64,000 nucleotides of DNA, from the NCBI GenBank assembly GCA_904066235.2, contig CAJFCV020000004.1:2604001-2668000 (forward strand), read 5' to 3'. The notes beneath the pieces were generated by a model. It had not been told where the DNA came from. It ran no database searches and saw nothing but the letters and a program-made list of their open reading frames with translations. The position numbers and the translations under genes are program-made. Below, one piece after another: positions 11,456-22,894 of this stretch (position 1 is the stretch's first letter; every line of letters starts with the position of its first letter). The DNA is from Bursaphelenchus xylophilus (Eukaryota > Nematoda > Chromadorea > Rhabditida > Aphelenchoididae).

Positions 11456-11602
11456 GTATGTCGGGAAAATAATGAGCATTCTGTCGCATTGAAAATCGCA
11501 TCGCCGCTGAGAAAATTAATTGTTTCGCGGCAAAATCAAATTTCTTTTCACTTCAGCGACGCGATTAGCACTAATATGCCCATTATTTTCCCGACAGACT
11601 GA
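11456..11602. mobile_element. Family C MITE
   Basis: About 147 bp from GTATGTCGGGAAAATAATGA to CCCGACAGACTGA followed by TA. The interior block GAAAATCGCATCGCCGCTGA is shared with the other copies. Confidence 0.8.
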
Positions 11603-12495
11603 TAAATTTTAATTTTTTCTCAATTTGCAATGCGTTGGACAGTTATTTCCACGTTTTTGACGTCAACTCTATCGAAAACCTCGAAAAATACCGAAATTCT
11701 AGTGACCTCAGTTTGCACTTTAAAGTCTAGTCATTTCGTCAACAAACACTGATGCCGCTAAAAAATACATATTCCAAAAACGGAGTCTCTGCGCCGCCTC
11801 CGCCGGAAGTTATAGCCTCTGACTTTCCTTCATGTTTCTTGAAGGACCCTGTAGAATGAGACGTTTAAACCTTCGTTTGTGTTAACCTCAGTTATCATTT
11901 GCACAGTTTGAAAAAATAGTTTCCCTTACTAGCTAGTTACTATGAGCCGATAGACCACTCAATCGCCATGTATTCAAAGTAGCGCTTGTAATTCAAAAAT
12001 TGGGTCAATTTCGAACTCCCATAACTTTTTACGAGATTTCGCATAAGCCGGGTAATTCCACTGGCTTGTGAGTTTTTCATGATATCCCCTCACCCATTTC
12101 CAATAATTCTTAATTGTCCTGGGATTACTTTTAAGCCCCTTAGGCCGTAAATCTACATGTATATAAGTAAAGTTTTTAGGAATATTTTTTTTCTTAATAT
12201 TCCAATTATAGAAAAATATTTGTACTATTTCAATGAACTAGATTGCTCACAGCTCATTAATCTTGTACTGAACACATCAAAAAAATTCCAAAGATTCTAC
12301 ACAAACTATTATATATACTTGTTTACCGAAAAAGGAAGGGCTTCGTTATGAATTCGTCTGGCTTCTGTCGTCCCCAGGAACACGGGACTAATTCATTTTG
12401 ACTCTAATTAATCCAAAAACCAATAAAGTATGTCATTCGTCGGCGACGTAAGCAAATGGAATGAAGAGCGAATTTGAAAAAAATATTGGACTAAT
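11603..12495. other. No gene seen
   Basis: AT-rich intergenic sequence without supported exons, RNA genes or repeat termini. Confidence 0.3.
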
Positions 12496-12860
12496 AGGGG
12501 AAGTAGCCAAGTGCGACGCTCAGTTTTTCTTAAAATTTTGCGCATAGCTCGGGCATAGGTTATACATCAATTCCTGAAAGTTTTAGCTCGCGCTTTGCAA
12601 GCGCCGCCGAGATATTGAACGATCTTTGCTGCCGAGAGAGCACGCGAAACGCGGAGAGCGGTCAAAGAAAAAACACAATTTTTTGCTATATCTTTGCCAG
12701 TTTCGCGCAGAAAAATTTGATTTTTTGTGGAAACATTACCCTCTATGCCAGAAATGTTCATGAAACTTTTCGTGCCGAAATTCGGCAGAAATTGCCAAAT
12801 TTTCGCCGACTTTCGACCTAAAAATCTCGGTTGTTTCTGCAAAGCGCGGGCTAGGATATT
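12496..12860. mobile_element. Family A element, right end lost
   Basis: Begins AGGGGAAGTAGCCAAGTGCG and carries both GCGCTTTGC-type blocks, but stops at GGGCTAGGATATT, before the closing inverted end. Confidence 0.7.
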
Positions 12861-13052
12861 ATTCAATATTTGTCAAAAATCCATGATTTTTTTCGCGTGG
12901 TGTTCTTCAAAGTTCAGTGCTTCCATAAAAGGAAAGACAGCAGGATCAAGAGACCTCCGTTATGGGCAAGCCACTAGGCATCTTTTTGAAATATTCTAAT
13001 ATTGGGAATGGGATTTTTGATGACAAAAAAGGACCAAAAATCTATAGGATTT

Positions 13053-13690
13053 TGATGAGACTTGAGGACAAATTTAGAACAGTTTTTTCTAAAATATATT
13101 CGAGACTTCAAGCTCGCGCATTGCACAAGCGATAAAGACCTTTAGATTGAAATTTAGCCAAAAAAATGACATTTTTTCGAATTTTGGACCGAAAAAATTT
13201 GTGACTATTTCTACCGTAGAGGGTAACGTTTCCACTAAAAATAAATTTTTACAGCGCGAAACTAGCAAAGTTATGGTCAAAAAACGTTTTTTCTGACCGC
13301 TCTCCGCGTTTCTCGTACTCTCTCGGCCGCAAAGACCGTTCAATATCTCAGCGGTGTCTGTAAAGCGCGAGCTAAAACTTTCAGCAATTGATATGCATCC
13401 CATGCCTGATACAGTGAGGGACCGGATCCAGTGGCGAAGATCGTCCCACTTTGCATCCCGGAAGGGACCAAAACGTCTCCAAACCCTTCCCTTCTCTAAA
13501 CTATATAAAAAACTCCGTTTTGAAAAGCGCGCCCTTTCCTTCAAGGCGGGCTTTTCAAAGCGGAGTTTTTTAGCCTAGAGAAGGGAAGGATTTTGAGACG
13601 TTTTTTTGCCACTGGATCCGGTCCCTCACTGTATGTGTGCAAAATTTAAAGAAAATCTGAGTGTGGCTTGTGGTGGGTACTTCCCCTGTA
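13053..13690. mobile_element. Family A element interrupted by a family B element
   Basis: The A sequence runs from about 13053 (GACTTGAGGACAAATTTAGA) to the right end GGGTACTTCCCCTG at 13690. It is interrupted at 13412-13631 by a complete B element. The left terminal repeat is not recognisable. Confidence 0.7.
13412..13631. mobile_element. Family B MITE nested in a family A element
   Basis: 220 bp with ends CAGTGAGGGACCGGATCCAG and its complement, flanked by TA on both sides. Nearly the whole element is one hairpin. TA duplication and a CAGTG end fit Tc1/mariner-type mobilisation; that assignment is inference. Confidence 0.88.
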
Positions 13691-14112
13691 AATCGACCTC
13701 CTTCCACACCCACAAAGCAATAAAAAAATCATTTCGAAAAATTTTTAAACGTTCACAAAACGTTTCTACATTTGGCCCGTCTTGAACGACCCTGGCCCAA
13801 TCGCACCCACTCCCCTTTTATAAACAAACTTCGGTGCCCCAGGGCTTCGCGGCCCTAAGACCCATCCTTAATACCCATTCATATAAACGACAGGACTTTC
13901 CGCAAAACGTTTTCGCCCCGAAAACGGAAATGTTTAAGAACTCACGGGCTTCGGAAGCCCTCCAAAAACTTCCGACGTCCGCCCCGGCTTATCAAGGCAA
14001 GACGAACTTCGAGGTAAATGCGTTTAGCCGCCGAGGAAGTGTTGGCCGGAACGTTTGCGAAATATTTGATGACATTTTTGCAAGGCGTTCTTGGCAAAGC
14101 AATACATAATAT
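13691..14112. other. No gene seen
   Basis: Moderately GC-rich intergenic DNA. The open frame near 13834 shows no recognisable domain and no splice context. Confidence 0.3.
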
Positions 14113-14189
14113 TAGTTTGTCGGGAAAATAAAGAGCATGTCGCAGTAAAAATCGCATTGCCGCCGAAGAAATGAATTGTGTAGCGACAA
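14113..14189. mobile_element. Family C half-element
   Basis: Starts TTTGTCGGGAAAATAAAGAG and follows family C to GCGACAAAATCAAA, where a family D sequence begins. Confidence 0.6.
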
Positions 14190-14395
14190 AATCAAACACC
14201 AAAAAAAGTTATAGGAAGTGCCCACGAGACCCGGCAAAGCCGTTGGATGCTGGGCGGACGCTCGGCGAAGGCTCGGCGAAGGCTTGCAATATGTCCGCTT
14301 TTTCTAATTTTAAGTCTTACCAATGTTAGCTTTCTTTACCCAGAATTATTGTAAGGTATGAAAGACCAAAGTTTGCGGCAAAAACACGTTTTGTA
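14190..14395. mobile_element. Family D fragment
   Basis: Contains GGAAGTGCCCACGAGACC, CGGACGCTCGGCGAAGGCTC and TTATTGTAAGGTATGAAAGA in family order. Both termini are missing. It abuts a broken family C copy on its left and a small family G scrap (14408-14470, TATGGAGTTACAGG) on its right. Confidence 0.55.
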
Positions 14396-14494
14396 ACGAG
14401 GGCTAATTTTCACAAGGAAAGTGCTTCTATGAGGGTATGGAGTTACAGGTCGAGTTACAGGTATACGCACTTTATAAAAATATAATACTAGTAT

Positions 14495-14638
14495 AAGTTT
14501 GTCGGGAAAATAATGAACATAATGTCGCTGCGTCGCTGAAATGAAAGCAATTTGATTTTTCCGCGACAAAATACGTTTTCTCGATGGCGATGCGATTTTC
14601 GCTGCAACAGAATGTTCATTATTTTCCCGACAGACTGA
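14495..14638. mobile_element. Family C MITE
   Basis: From AAGTTTGTCGGGAAAATAAT to CCCGACAGACTGA followed by TA. It has an inverted interior relative to the copy at 11456. Confidence 0.78.
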
Positions 14639-15108
14639 TAAAACCAAAAAAAAAATCAATACGCTTAAAAATTTTTAAAACAAAAAAAAACTACATGTCA
14701 AAATGAACATGTATGTACATACATATTATTTTCAACATTATCCAAACAAGGGCAGAACAAACTTTCCACAACCCCATTCGGTTTCCTGGCCCAGGTTAGC
14801 AGGAGGAAAGTCTGTGTTCAGAGCCAAAGGAACCGCAGTTCCAGTCGATTCCGCCGCTTCCGGAGGCCATTCAAAAACTATTTGCGTTTATAAAAGTTTG
14901 ACAAAAGGAAAAAGGCCAATTTAATGCAGTTTCGAACAAAAACCAGAAATTATGGCACGAAAATGGAGGGAGGGGAATAATTGATAAAATGTTTGAACTA
15001 CTAAGTGAGTAAAGCTCGTCAAAAATGAGATAATGTATACAGTATTTAGAAGGGAATTACTCAAAATACAGCGCTCAGTTTTTGATGGAACTAGTCCGTA
15101 TATAGCAA
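14639..15108. other. No gene seen
   Basis: AT-rich intergenic sequence. Nothing recognised. Confidence 0.3.
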
Positions 15109-15605
15109 GGGAAGTACCCCAAGTTTGACGCTCAGGCTTGGATGAAACTTGGGGGCAAATTTAAACTAATTTTTTGGTGAGAAACATGTAATACTCCTAG
15201 CTAGCGCTTTGCAGAGACAACCCAGATTTTTAGATTGATAGTCCGTGAAAATTGGAGACTGTTTGGCATTACAGTGACGGACCCAACCCAGTGGCCAAAA
15301 ACGTACCATTTTGCATCCGAGAAGCATCAAAAATGTGGCAAAATGCTTCCCTTTCCAACTAAAAAGAGTCTCCGTTTTGAAGGGGCGCTTTTGAAATCGG
15401 GGTTTTTTGACTTGGAGAGAGAAGCATTTTGGTACATTTTTGATACTTCCCGGATGCAAAATGGCACGTTTTTTGCCATTGGAGCGGGTCCCTCACTGGA
15501 ATAGGTTCATGCTTATTTATACTGTACAAAGTAATGTTTCCGAACAAAGTCATTTTTTCCGCACGAAACTGGTAAAGATATGGACTAATAGTGTTTTTCA
15601 CTCTA
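15109..15605. mobile_element. Family A element interrupted by a family B element
   Basis: The left A portion starts GGGAAGTACCCCAAGTTTGA and the right portion resumes after 15498 (GTTTCCGAACAAAGTCATTT, then GCACGAAACTGGTAAAG). The B element at 15272-15498 lies between them. The far right end of A is missing. Confidence 0.65.
15272..15498. mobile_element. Family B MITE nested in a family A element
   Basis: 227 bp with ends CAGTGACGGACCCAACCCAG and the complement of CAGTGAGGGACCCGCTCC. TA flanks the left side. Confidence 0.85.
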
Positions 15606-16249
15606 GATACATGTGGAAAATATTTTTACTACATAGTGAGCAAAGCTTTACAAGAGTCAAGTTTTCAGGGAAATTACCCATAATAAGATGGTCAGTTTTT
15701 GATGAAACTAGCTCCAGCCTTTCTACGAAAAGCCAGTACTTATTTTCTCTCGGATTAGAGCAGAATAAATTATAAGGACTTTCGGGATGGAAAATATTAT
15801 TTATTGTTACAGCACAGTGCAAAAGTAGGTCTAATCTGCATGAATTTATAACCTTGTAAAAGAAAGGGCAGCGCAGTTCGTGAATGAGCTATAAAAAATG
15901 AAATAGAGGTCGGAGAAAGTCAAGATTTGGTATCAAAAGGTATCGCGAAGGCGCAAATAAACTTTTTTGATCTTTAAGATGAAACAGGTTGAAGGTCAAG
16001 TTCAAACTAACTTCAAATTTCGCATGCATGGTGTGTGTAGGGAGTACAACGTTCGGCTCGGGTTTTCCGAGCTTCCACGTAAAGTTAGCATAGATTATGG
16101 GCAAAATATGTACAATACATAAAGTAAGGATGATTTGGCCGAAAACATTTTCTCACCGCTTGTCCTTATTTCCCCTACTTTTCCGCCCGAAAAAAATGGC
16201 ATTGCCGGCTGTAATAAGCAATCTAAAATACTCCAGAATTATTATGTGG
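15606..16249. other. No gene seen; short dispersed segment
   Basis: Bases 15808-15865 match 9835-9890 in diverged form. Otherwise unremarkable intergenic DNA. Confidence 0.3.
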
Positions 16250-16443
16250 CTTGTCCGGGAAATATCAAAAAATGTATCAAAATACATCATTCTCCAAGTG
16301 AAAAATTCGATTTCCCGCCGTTTATGTTAGCGCTCTTCAAAAAGGAGTTTTTTTAGTTGGGGAGGGAGGCATTTTGCTACATTTTTCGATACTTCCCGGA
16401 TGCTAAATCGTGCGTTTTTGCCACTGAATTAAGCTTGTCACTG
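16250..16443. mobile_element. Family B element, diverged
   Basis: Arms TCCGGGAAATATCAAAAAAT and TTTTTCGATACTTCCCGGAT pair. The right end TTGTCACTG precedes TA, and the left terminal CAGTG is not recognisable. Confidence 0.6.
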
Positions 16444-16873
16444 TACATGTCTCATTAGTTTAAAATGTTATACAGCCGTCACAATTCCCGACGTATTTTA
16501 CAATTTTTTAACGTAAGAAATTTCAACAACTTATGCACTGTGTAAGCCCCTCAAAACTCAAAAACCAAAAGTATTGAAGAGTTCTGAAGGTGTTCACCGA
16601 AACTCTGACACCCATCACATCTTCTTTACTCATCAAGTTTGAGGCCGGGCTTTTGACGGCCACGGGAAAGTAGTGTGAAACAATGGGAAGGATCAAAAAC
16701 AAATAAAAAATAATTTTTGGAATGATTGATGAGAATGGATTTCTGGCTGAACTGAAATAGAATATAATTGGTGAGGCATCGTCGGATAAGACGTTTGTTC
16801 CGAATGTGAATGAATACTTGAAAATTTTAGCCTGCGCTGGGAAGGAAAATCAAAATACGTATTTAGCTATGAC
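16444..16873. other. No gene seen
   Basis: AT-rich intergenic DNA. Bases 16866-16873 (GCTATGAC) are the target-site copy of the hAT element that follows. Confidence 0.3.
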
Positions 16874-17273
16874 CAGAGATTGCCACGGTCAAAATTTCGG
16901 CTCCGGCTCCGGCTCTTAGCTCCCAGAGCCGGAGCCGAGGCCAAATTTGCAGCTCCGGCTCCGGCTCTTGGCTCCGTGCAAAATTTAAAAAGGCCTCCGG
17001 CTCCGAATCCCGGCTCCTATGCAAAATGTTTTTTTTTTAATATTTTTTCAAAAATAAAGTTATTGGTGCCAGAAATCATACAGCCAACGTTTTTGCAGTC
17101 AACTCACATCCTCCGCAGTGTTTTTCAAGCAATTTGGTTTAACAAGATCACGAAAATTTTACTTTTCTGACCGCTGGGAAACCTGGCTCCGACTTTGGGC
17201 TCGGGAGCCGGAGCCGACCCCAAAATTTCCGGCTCCGGCTCTGGCTCCCGGATCGGAGCCGTGGCAATCTCTG
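16874..17273. mobile_element. hAT-like MITE with GGCTCC subterminal repeats
   Basis: 400 bp with inverted ends CAGAGATTGCCACGG. It is flanked by a perfect 8-bp direct repeat, GCTATGAC, at 16866-16873 and 17274-17281. Inside each end are runs of GGCTCC or its complement. The 8-bp duplication and the CAGAG terminus fit the hAT superfamily. There is no transposase, so it is non-autonomous. The perfect duplication suggests a fairly young insertion. Confidence 0.88.
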
Positions 17274-17281
17274 GCTATGAC

Positions 17282-17581
17282 TACAGGTAAAAATACAAAA
17301 AAAATGAGAGAAAAAAATTTAAAATTTAAAACTTTTTGAAATTTAAATCTTTATGTATTAACACAGTGTTTCGGAGGTAATTGAAGTTTCAAAACTCCTC
17401 TTTAAACCCCGAAAACGTCAAATTTTTTTATCACAAAATCTCGAACACTTCTTGGAACCTCTTTTTAAAGTGCCAGTCCTAATTTTAGAAATGTCAAAAG
17501 AATTACAGTTTCTTGTGTCTCCTGCCACTAAAAACATAGCGTCCAAAATTGCAAATTAAAATAGTTATTAGCACACATGTA
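17282..17581. other. No gene seen
   Basis: AT-rich spacer between two MITEs. Confidence 0.3.
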
Positions 17582-17828
17582 CAGTAAGAGACGTGATCCA
17601 TTGGCAAAAAACGTATAATATTGTATCCGGGAAGTATCAAAAATGTGGCAAAACACATCCCATTACAATAAAAAAAACTCCGTTTTGAAATGCGCGCCCT
17701 TTCCCTCACAAAAAGAGCTTTTGAAATCGGAGTTTTTTCACTTGCAGAGGGAGGTATTTTGCTGCATTTTTGATACTTCCCGGATGCAAAATGGCACGTT
17801 TTTTACCAATGGATCAGGTCTGCCACTG
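17582..17828. mobile_element. Family B MITE
   Basis: 247 bp with ends CAGTAAGAGACGTGATCCAT and the complement of CAGTGGCAGACCTGATCC, flanked by TA on both sides. Confidence 0.85.
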
Positions 17829-17939
17829 TATTTAGAATGTCACCATATTTTTTCCAATCGTTATTATTGATACAATATATTGCAATAGGGAAGGTAATTC
17901 TTTGGCCATTTCATTTCTCAAGCGGTAATACCCGCAAAA

Positions 17940-18300
17940 TAGTACGTGGGCCACTCGAAACTCCCAACCTCTTTTCAGGTGTTTCTCCGCCAATAATGTA
18001 CCAATTTCTATAAAATTTATATCAAATTGAAGCTGAGACACATTTTCCAATTCCGAGAAACTCAACTGGAAAGCATTCCAAAAATTTTCTAAGTTTCACC
18101 GATTTCGGGCTTCAAAATTTGGAATGAAAATGTAAAAGGTCATTACGTGTGCCTTCGTGACGTTAGACGGGCCATATTTGATGGAGAAGAACTGGGGTGT
18201 CTCAGCTTCAATTTGATACAAATTTTATGGAAATTAGTGCATTATTGGAGGAGAAATACCTGAAAAGAGGTTGTGAATTTCGAGTGGCCCACCTTGTAGA
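17940..18300. mobile_element. Foldback MITE with GTGGGCCACTCGAAA ends
   Basis: The left arm carries GTGGGCCACTCGAAACTCCC, CCTCTTTTCAGGTGTTTCTC and TTCAATTTGA's complement. The right arm carries the complements in reverse order, ending TTTCGAGTGGCCCACC. The arms are about 100 bp and separated by about 150 bp. Single copy in this window. Confidence 0.7.
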
Positions 18301-19252
18301 ACTAACGTTTTCATAAACTTTTTATCCGAATTTTTTTTATTATCCTTGCTTCAGACAGTTTTTTTAATTTCTAAAATTGCACACATCCTATTTTGACTGC
18401 TTTTTGTGAATCTAAAACTTCAAAAATTGGATTGTGAATTGCTCAAGGGCAAAGTACGACTTCCAAACATACTAATCGTGTTTTTCGCCGTGAAAAAGAT
18501 GTCGCTTTGAGGAGCACATCGTTTTAGGAAAGGTTTGACCGCACTCTGTGAGCTCTCAAGATGGACTTACTATGCCTGAGGTGTTAGTTAGATAATATTA
18601 TATTTTGCTAGAGACCAGAGACCCTATAGAAAAATTTGGGATATTAGTAAAAACTAATAAAGGTAAAATTATTACTGAAAAAATAATGAGAAATGTAAAA
18701 TACGACATGTCAAAAAAATAAAAAACAAAAAATAAATAAATTTACTACGCTTATATAATGTTTCAAAAAATAAAACAACATCTTTCCCAAAAGATTACAC
18801 ACTTTTTTTGGCTATATTTAGCTCATGTCGTATCAAAAACAGATCAGCTCAAAAGCCCTCCAAATCCACAAAAAATGAGCCCATTTGACCCCCGCTCATT
18901 AAGCCCCAGGCATTTCATGTCCAAAGACATGAGACGGCCTTTGTTTCCGAAAGGAATATCATTTTCCCCACCGTATTTCGGATGACTCGTTGACTCAGTT
19001 CGTCGAGCAAATTGCCATCCCACGTGGCCCGACAAACCCCTTTCCAACCGCCCTTTACTTGTCCTATTTAACGAGAGGCTTTTGGCTTTTTATACTTTTT
19101 AAAACTTCTTTTTACAGTATTGGGTTTCAGCGTCAGACCGGCGGGTGAAAAATCTCGGATATACGAGGGAAAAAGGGAACGGAGAGAAAACAAATGGCGC
19201 GGCAAAGGAGTAGAGGGGATATTGGTGAGGTCAGAGAACAGAATTCTAGGTA
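18301..19252. other. No gene seen
   Basis: Intergenic AT-rich DNA. Open frames near 18758-19047 have no recognisable features. Confidence 0.3.
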
Positions 19253-19398
19253 TCAGTCTGTCGGGAAAATAATGAGCACTCTGTAGCAGCGAAAATCGCA
19301 TCGCCGAGAAAATGAAAAACGTCGTGGCAAAATCAAGTTGTTTTTCACCTCAGCGACACAATTGTGACATTGCGCTCATTATTTCCCCGACAGACTGA
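19253..19398. mobile_element. Family C MITE
   Basis: 146 bp from TCAGTCTGTCGGGAAAATAA to CCCCGACAGACTGA. Confidence 0.82.
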
Positions 19399-19716
19399 AA
19401 GCATATGTATGTATGTAGAGTGGCCTGGATTTTTTTGGATTTATTTGGTGATTACACTGCGCTTCTAAAGTTTTCTTCCAGTATTTAGCACCACTACTGA
19501 AGTGATTTTACTAGTAAAGCTACTTATTCATTAATTTTTACTACTTCCGTGCTTTATTTTTATAAAATTATGTTTTCTGGGAGAAAATAGCGTTTTTTTC
19601 ATAATTCTCTTTTCTGATGAAAAAATTTTTTCTTTCTGGGAGAAAATAGGAGTTTTTCGATAATGCTCTTTTCTGCGAGAAAAATATAGACCCCAATTTT
19701 AATACGAGACTTTTCG

Positions 19717-19862
19717 CAAAGTCGCTGGAGTTTTTTTCGCGACATGCACTTTGCGAAAACAAATTTTCGCTTTGCACAGTGCAATAGGCATTTTTGGGGT
19801 GTCTCTCGCACTATGACTTTTCTGCAATGCAAACGCCAAAAATCACTCCAGCGACTTCACAA
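19717..19862. mobile_element. Family I palindromic MITE
   Basis: Ends CAAAGTCGCTGGAGTTTTTT and the complement of GAAGTCGCTGGAGTGATTTT. The centre carries TTTGCACAGTGCAA. The interval 19399-19716 on its left holds no gene. Confidence 0.7.
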
Positions 19863-20660
19863 ACGCACCTAAAATTCGAAATGAATTGAAAAAATTGCCT
19901 CTGATAACCTTGGAATTTTTAACATCTTTAAAGCTCAAAAAAATCCCTTTTTACCTATTAAAAGTTCATCAAATTCTAAATATTTAATACTTTTATGACA
20001 AAAGGAGATTTTTGGACATTCATCGGCCGATTCCTTCAAACCAGTAATCCGATGGTAGGTTTTCAAGCGGCTTACTTAAATTACATTTCAAGGGCTCTCG
20101 AATGGTATATAGTGCATGACTTGACCATCTAGAGTTTCTACAAGCTCCTTGTAAATCCTATCCACTTCCCAGAGATTCACAAACCGGCAAAGAAATGTTT
20201 CGTAAGTTCAAGAGCCTACAACTTTTTTCGTGGGTTACTCAAAAACGTTACCCCTCTAAAATATTCATAATAAAAGTTCGGGCTCAGAATCCGCAAACGT
20301 TCCCGCATAAAAGAATAATTACTGCAGCTTTACACACACATCTAGACGACGCATTTTTTACCCTTACTTTTTACACTCCCAAAGAATTATGAGGACATTG
20401 ACAAGACCAGAAATCATGGAGGGAAAAAGAAATAAATGTTTACGCAAACACACGGCATTCTATAGTGCAATGTAAATAAACAAGGATGGAAAAAGATTTT
20501 AGTGTAAAGCGAATAAGCAGTAGGGCAAAGGATCATGTTACAACAGGAAGTTTTGTCATCCTGGCGGCATGCGATTCACATGGAATACATAGGCAAATTT
20601 TTCGTAAAAAAATAAAAAACTGAGAATAAGGTTTTTAAAAAATTTAAAATTAAAAAATAC
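19863..20660. other. No gene seen
   Basis: AT-rich intergenic sequence. Confidence 0.3.
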
Positions 20661-21098
20661 CCTATAAGGACGCTCAGATTTTCTTGAAACTTTGCACACT
20701 TGTCGAGCATGGACTAAGCATCAATTCTTGACAGTTTTAGCTTCCGCTTTGCAAAAGCCACCGAGATAATGAACGATCTTTGCCGCCGAGAGAGTACGCT
20801 AAACGCGGAGAGCGATCAGAGAGATAAACACTTTTTGGCGATAACTTTGCTAGCTTCGCGCCGAAAAAATTGATTTTTTGTGAAAACGTTACCCTCTATG
20901 GTAGAAATAGCCATGAAACTTTCCGTGCCGAAATTCGGCAAAAAGTCTCAAATTTTCGCCAATATTCGATCTAAAAATCTCGGTGGTTTCTGCAAAGCGC
21001 GAGCTAGGATTTTCGTATATCTTTTAGAAAAAAATATTCTAAATTTGTGCCAAGTTTCATCAAAATCTGAGCGTCGCACTTTTGGTACTTTCACTGTA
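20661..21098. mobile_element. Family A MITE, nearly full length
   Basis: Both arms are present. The left end is trimmed to CCTATAAGGACGCTCAGATT, and the right end AGCGTCGCACTTTTGGTACT is followed by TTTCACTG and TA. Confidence 0.75.
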
Positions 21099-21104
21099 AG
21101 AATT

Positions 21105-21253
21105 TCAGTCTGTCGGGAAAATAATCAGCACTCTGTCGCAGCGAAAATCGCATCGCCGCTGAGAAAATAAATAAGGCATCAAAATCAAATTGCTTTTCAC
21201 TTCAGCGACAAGATTGGCGCAGCGGCATTGTGCTCATTATTTTCCCGACAGAC
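21105..21253. mobile_element. Family C MITE
   Basis: 149 bp from CAGTCTGTCGGGAAAATAAT to TTTTCCCGACAGAC, only six bases from the neighbouring family A element. Confidence 0.82.
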
Positions 21254-21870
21254 AATTCGCCAAAGTTTAAAATCATTTTTACCTTTTTTGTATCAAAAAT
21301 TTCAAAAATTTAAAATTTTTTCCTTTGAAGACCTGTTATATATAAACCTATAACATAAGCCCATTACATGTCAGCTAAATATAAAAACGTGTCCGGAATC
21401 GTGCCCTAGTATCATAAAACGTAAAACAAGCGGCCATCTGGGCTGAACGCAACTTTAAAAATAAAAAAATTAAAAGTAAAAAAATTGGAAATTTCTCGAT
21501 TTTTCCATTAAAAAATCAAAAAATAAGTCATTAAGAGCTTGATCAACACCCCGAAAATCTCCGAAATACATATCAGTGTTACTCCCGGGAAAAGCGGGTA
21601 AGTAATTGAGCTCAAAAAACAATAAACGAGTCAAGCCCGGAGGGGCCGAGAAGAGCAGGACTTTCGGTTTCATTCGGCACAAATCCAAAGCGAAAAGAGA
21701 GACAAAAGGCCGCAGGGCATAACATGCAAAAAATCCCTCGACTTTTCCCCCGTTTCAAACAGCAACAATGGCGGTCTAATTAAGGTGTCGCCGAATGGGA
21801 AGGTAATTGAAGGTGGGCCTTTTAATATCATCCTGAGCGTATATGAAGCGACATTGGCCTGTTTTGCAAA
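21254..21870. other. No gene seen
   Basis: Intergenic sequence without supported features. Confidence 0.3.
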
Positions 21871-21920
21871 CAGTATGAGGTAAGAGGGGATTTTAATTTA
21901 ATATCTATATAGGGTTTTTA

Positions 21921-22146
21921 CAGTGATGGGCCTGATTCATTGGCAAAAAACGTACCATTTTCCACCTGGGAAGTAAAAAATGTCTCAAAATGCCTCCCTC
22001 TCCAAGTAAAAGGCTCCGTTTTGAAGGACGCGTTTTTGAAATCGGAGATTTTTCACTTGGAAAATGAGGTATTTTGCCACATTCTTTGATACCTCCTGAA
22101 TGCTAAATGGTTCTTTTTTTTGGCCACTGGGTCAAGCTCGCCACTG
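21921..22146. mobile_element. Family B MITE
   Basis: Ends CAGTGATGGGCCTGATTC and the complement of CAGTGGCGAGCTTGACCC. TA precedes the left end. Confidence 0.82.
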
Positions 22147-22238
22147 CAGAAGCTCACATGAAGCGGTATTGACTTGTTCTACTTACAGTATGAGGTAAGG
22201 GGGATTTTATATAAACCAATATCTATATGGGACTGTCA

Positions 22239-22485
22239 CAGTGACGGACCTGATCCAGTGGCAAAAAACGTACCATTTTCCATCTGGGAAGCAAAAAAAT
22301 GTATCAAAATGCCTCCCTATCCAAGTAAAGGGCTCCGTTTTGAGGGCTTTCCCTCACAAAAAAAAGCGGACGCGCTTTTTAAATCGGAGTTTTTTCACTT
22401 GGAAAGGGAGGTATTTTGCCACTTTTTTGATACCTCCCGGGTGCATAAATTCTACGTTTTTGCCACTGGGTCAGGTCCGCCGCTG
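22239..22485. mobile_element. Family B MITE
   Basis: Ends CAGTGACGGACCTGATCCAG and the complement of CAGCGGCGGACCTGACCC. Confidence 0.85.
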
Positions 22486-22894
22486 TATTCTTTAATAAGA
22501 GACATTTAGGTTGTTGTTTCTTAGACAAAACAAAGACAAGTAGAGACTTCTTTATAAATTTTTTGGAATTAACATTAACCTCATGTACAACGTCAGAGAT
22601 GGCTCGCAAAAGCACTACGTGTGTAATTTGCAATGGAAATGAGCGTAATGCTCTTTTTAGTACTATAGGGAACACGATGGAATGGAATGGAAGTCAAAAT
22701 CCGGGCCAGAATGGCCAAAAAATCGCAATGGTGGGTATACTTTCGAAACGGTTGAAAATATTAGAATAGTCGCCAACCGAAACAAAGACTTTTTTACGGG
22801 CTGATTCCATTCGGTTACGGGGTTCTTGACATACTCTATCAAATAAAAAAACTGCAAAATACGACGTTTTATCTTGCTATTTGTGAGTTAGAAA
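22486..22894. other. No gene seen
   Basis: Intergenic sequence. Nothing recognised. Confidence 0.3.

Larger units (their letters stand above)
21871..22485. repeat. Tandem duplication of a segment containing a family B MITE
   Basis: The phrase CAGTATGAGGTAAG, then GGGATTTTA, then ATATCTATAT, followed by a family B element, occurs twice with a period of about 318 bp. The B copies are 21921-22146 and 22239-22485. The second differs by a longer loop (CCCTCACAAAAAAAAGCGG). The flanking sequence duplicated together with the element, so this is segmental duplication and not two insertions. Confidence 0.7.

Noticed and set aside
15965..15990. piRNA (21U-type) upstream motif CTGTTTCA on the minus strand
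   Set aside because: A single occurrence of an 8-mer without a cluster or small-RNA evidence; expected by chance at this base composition.
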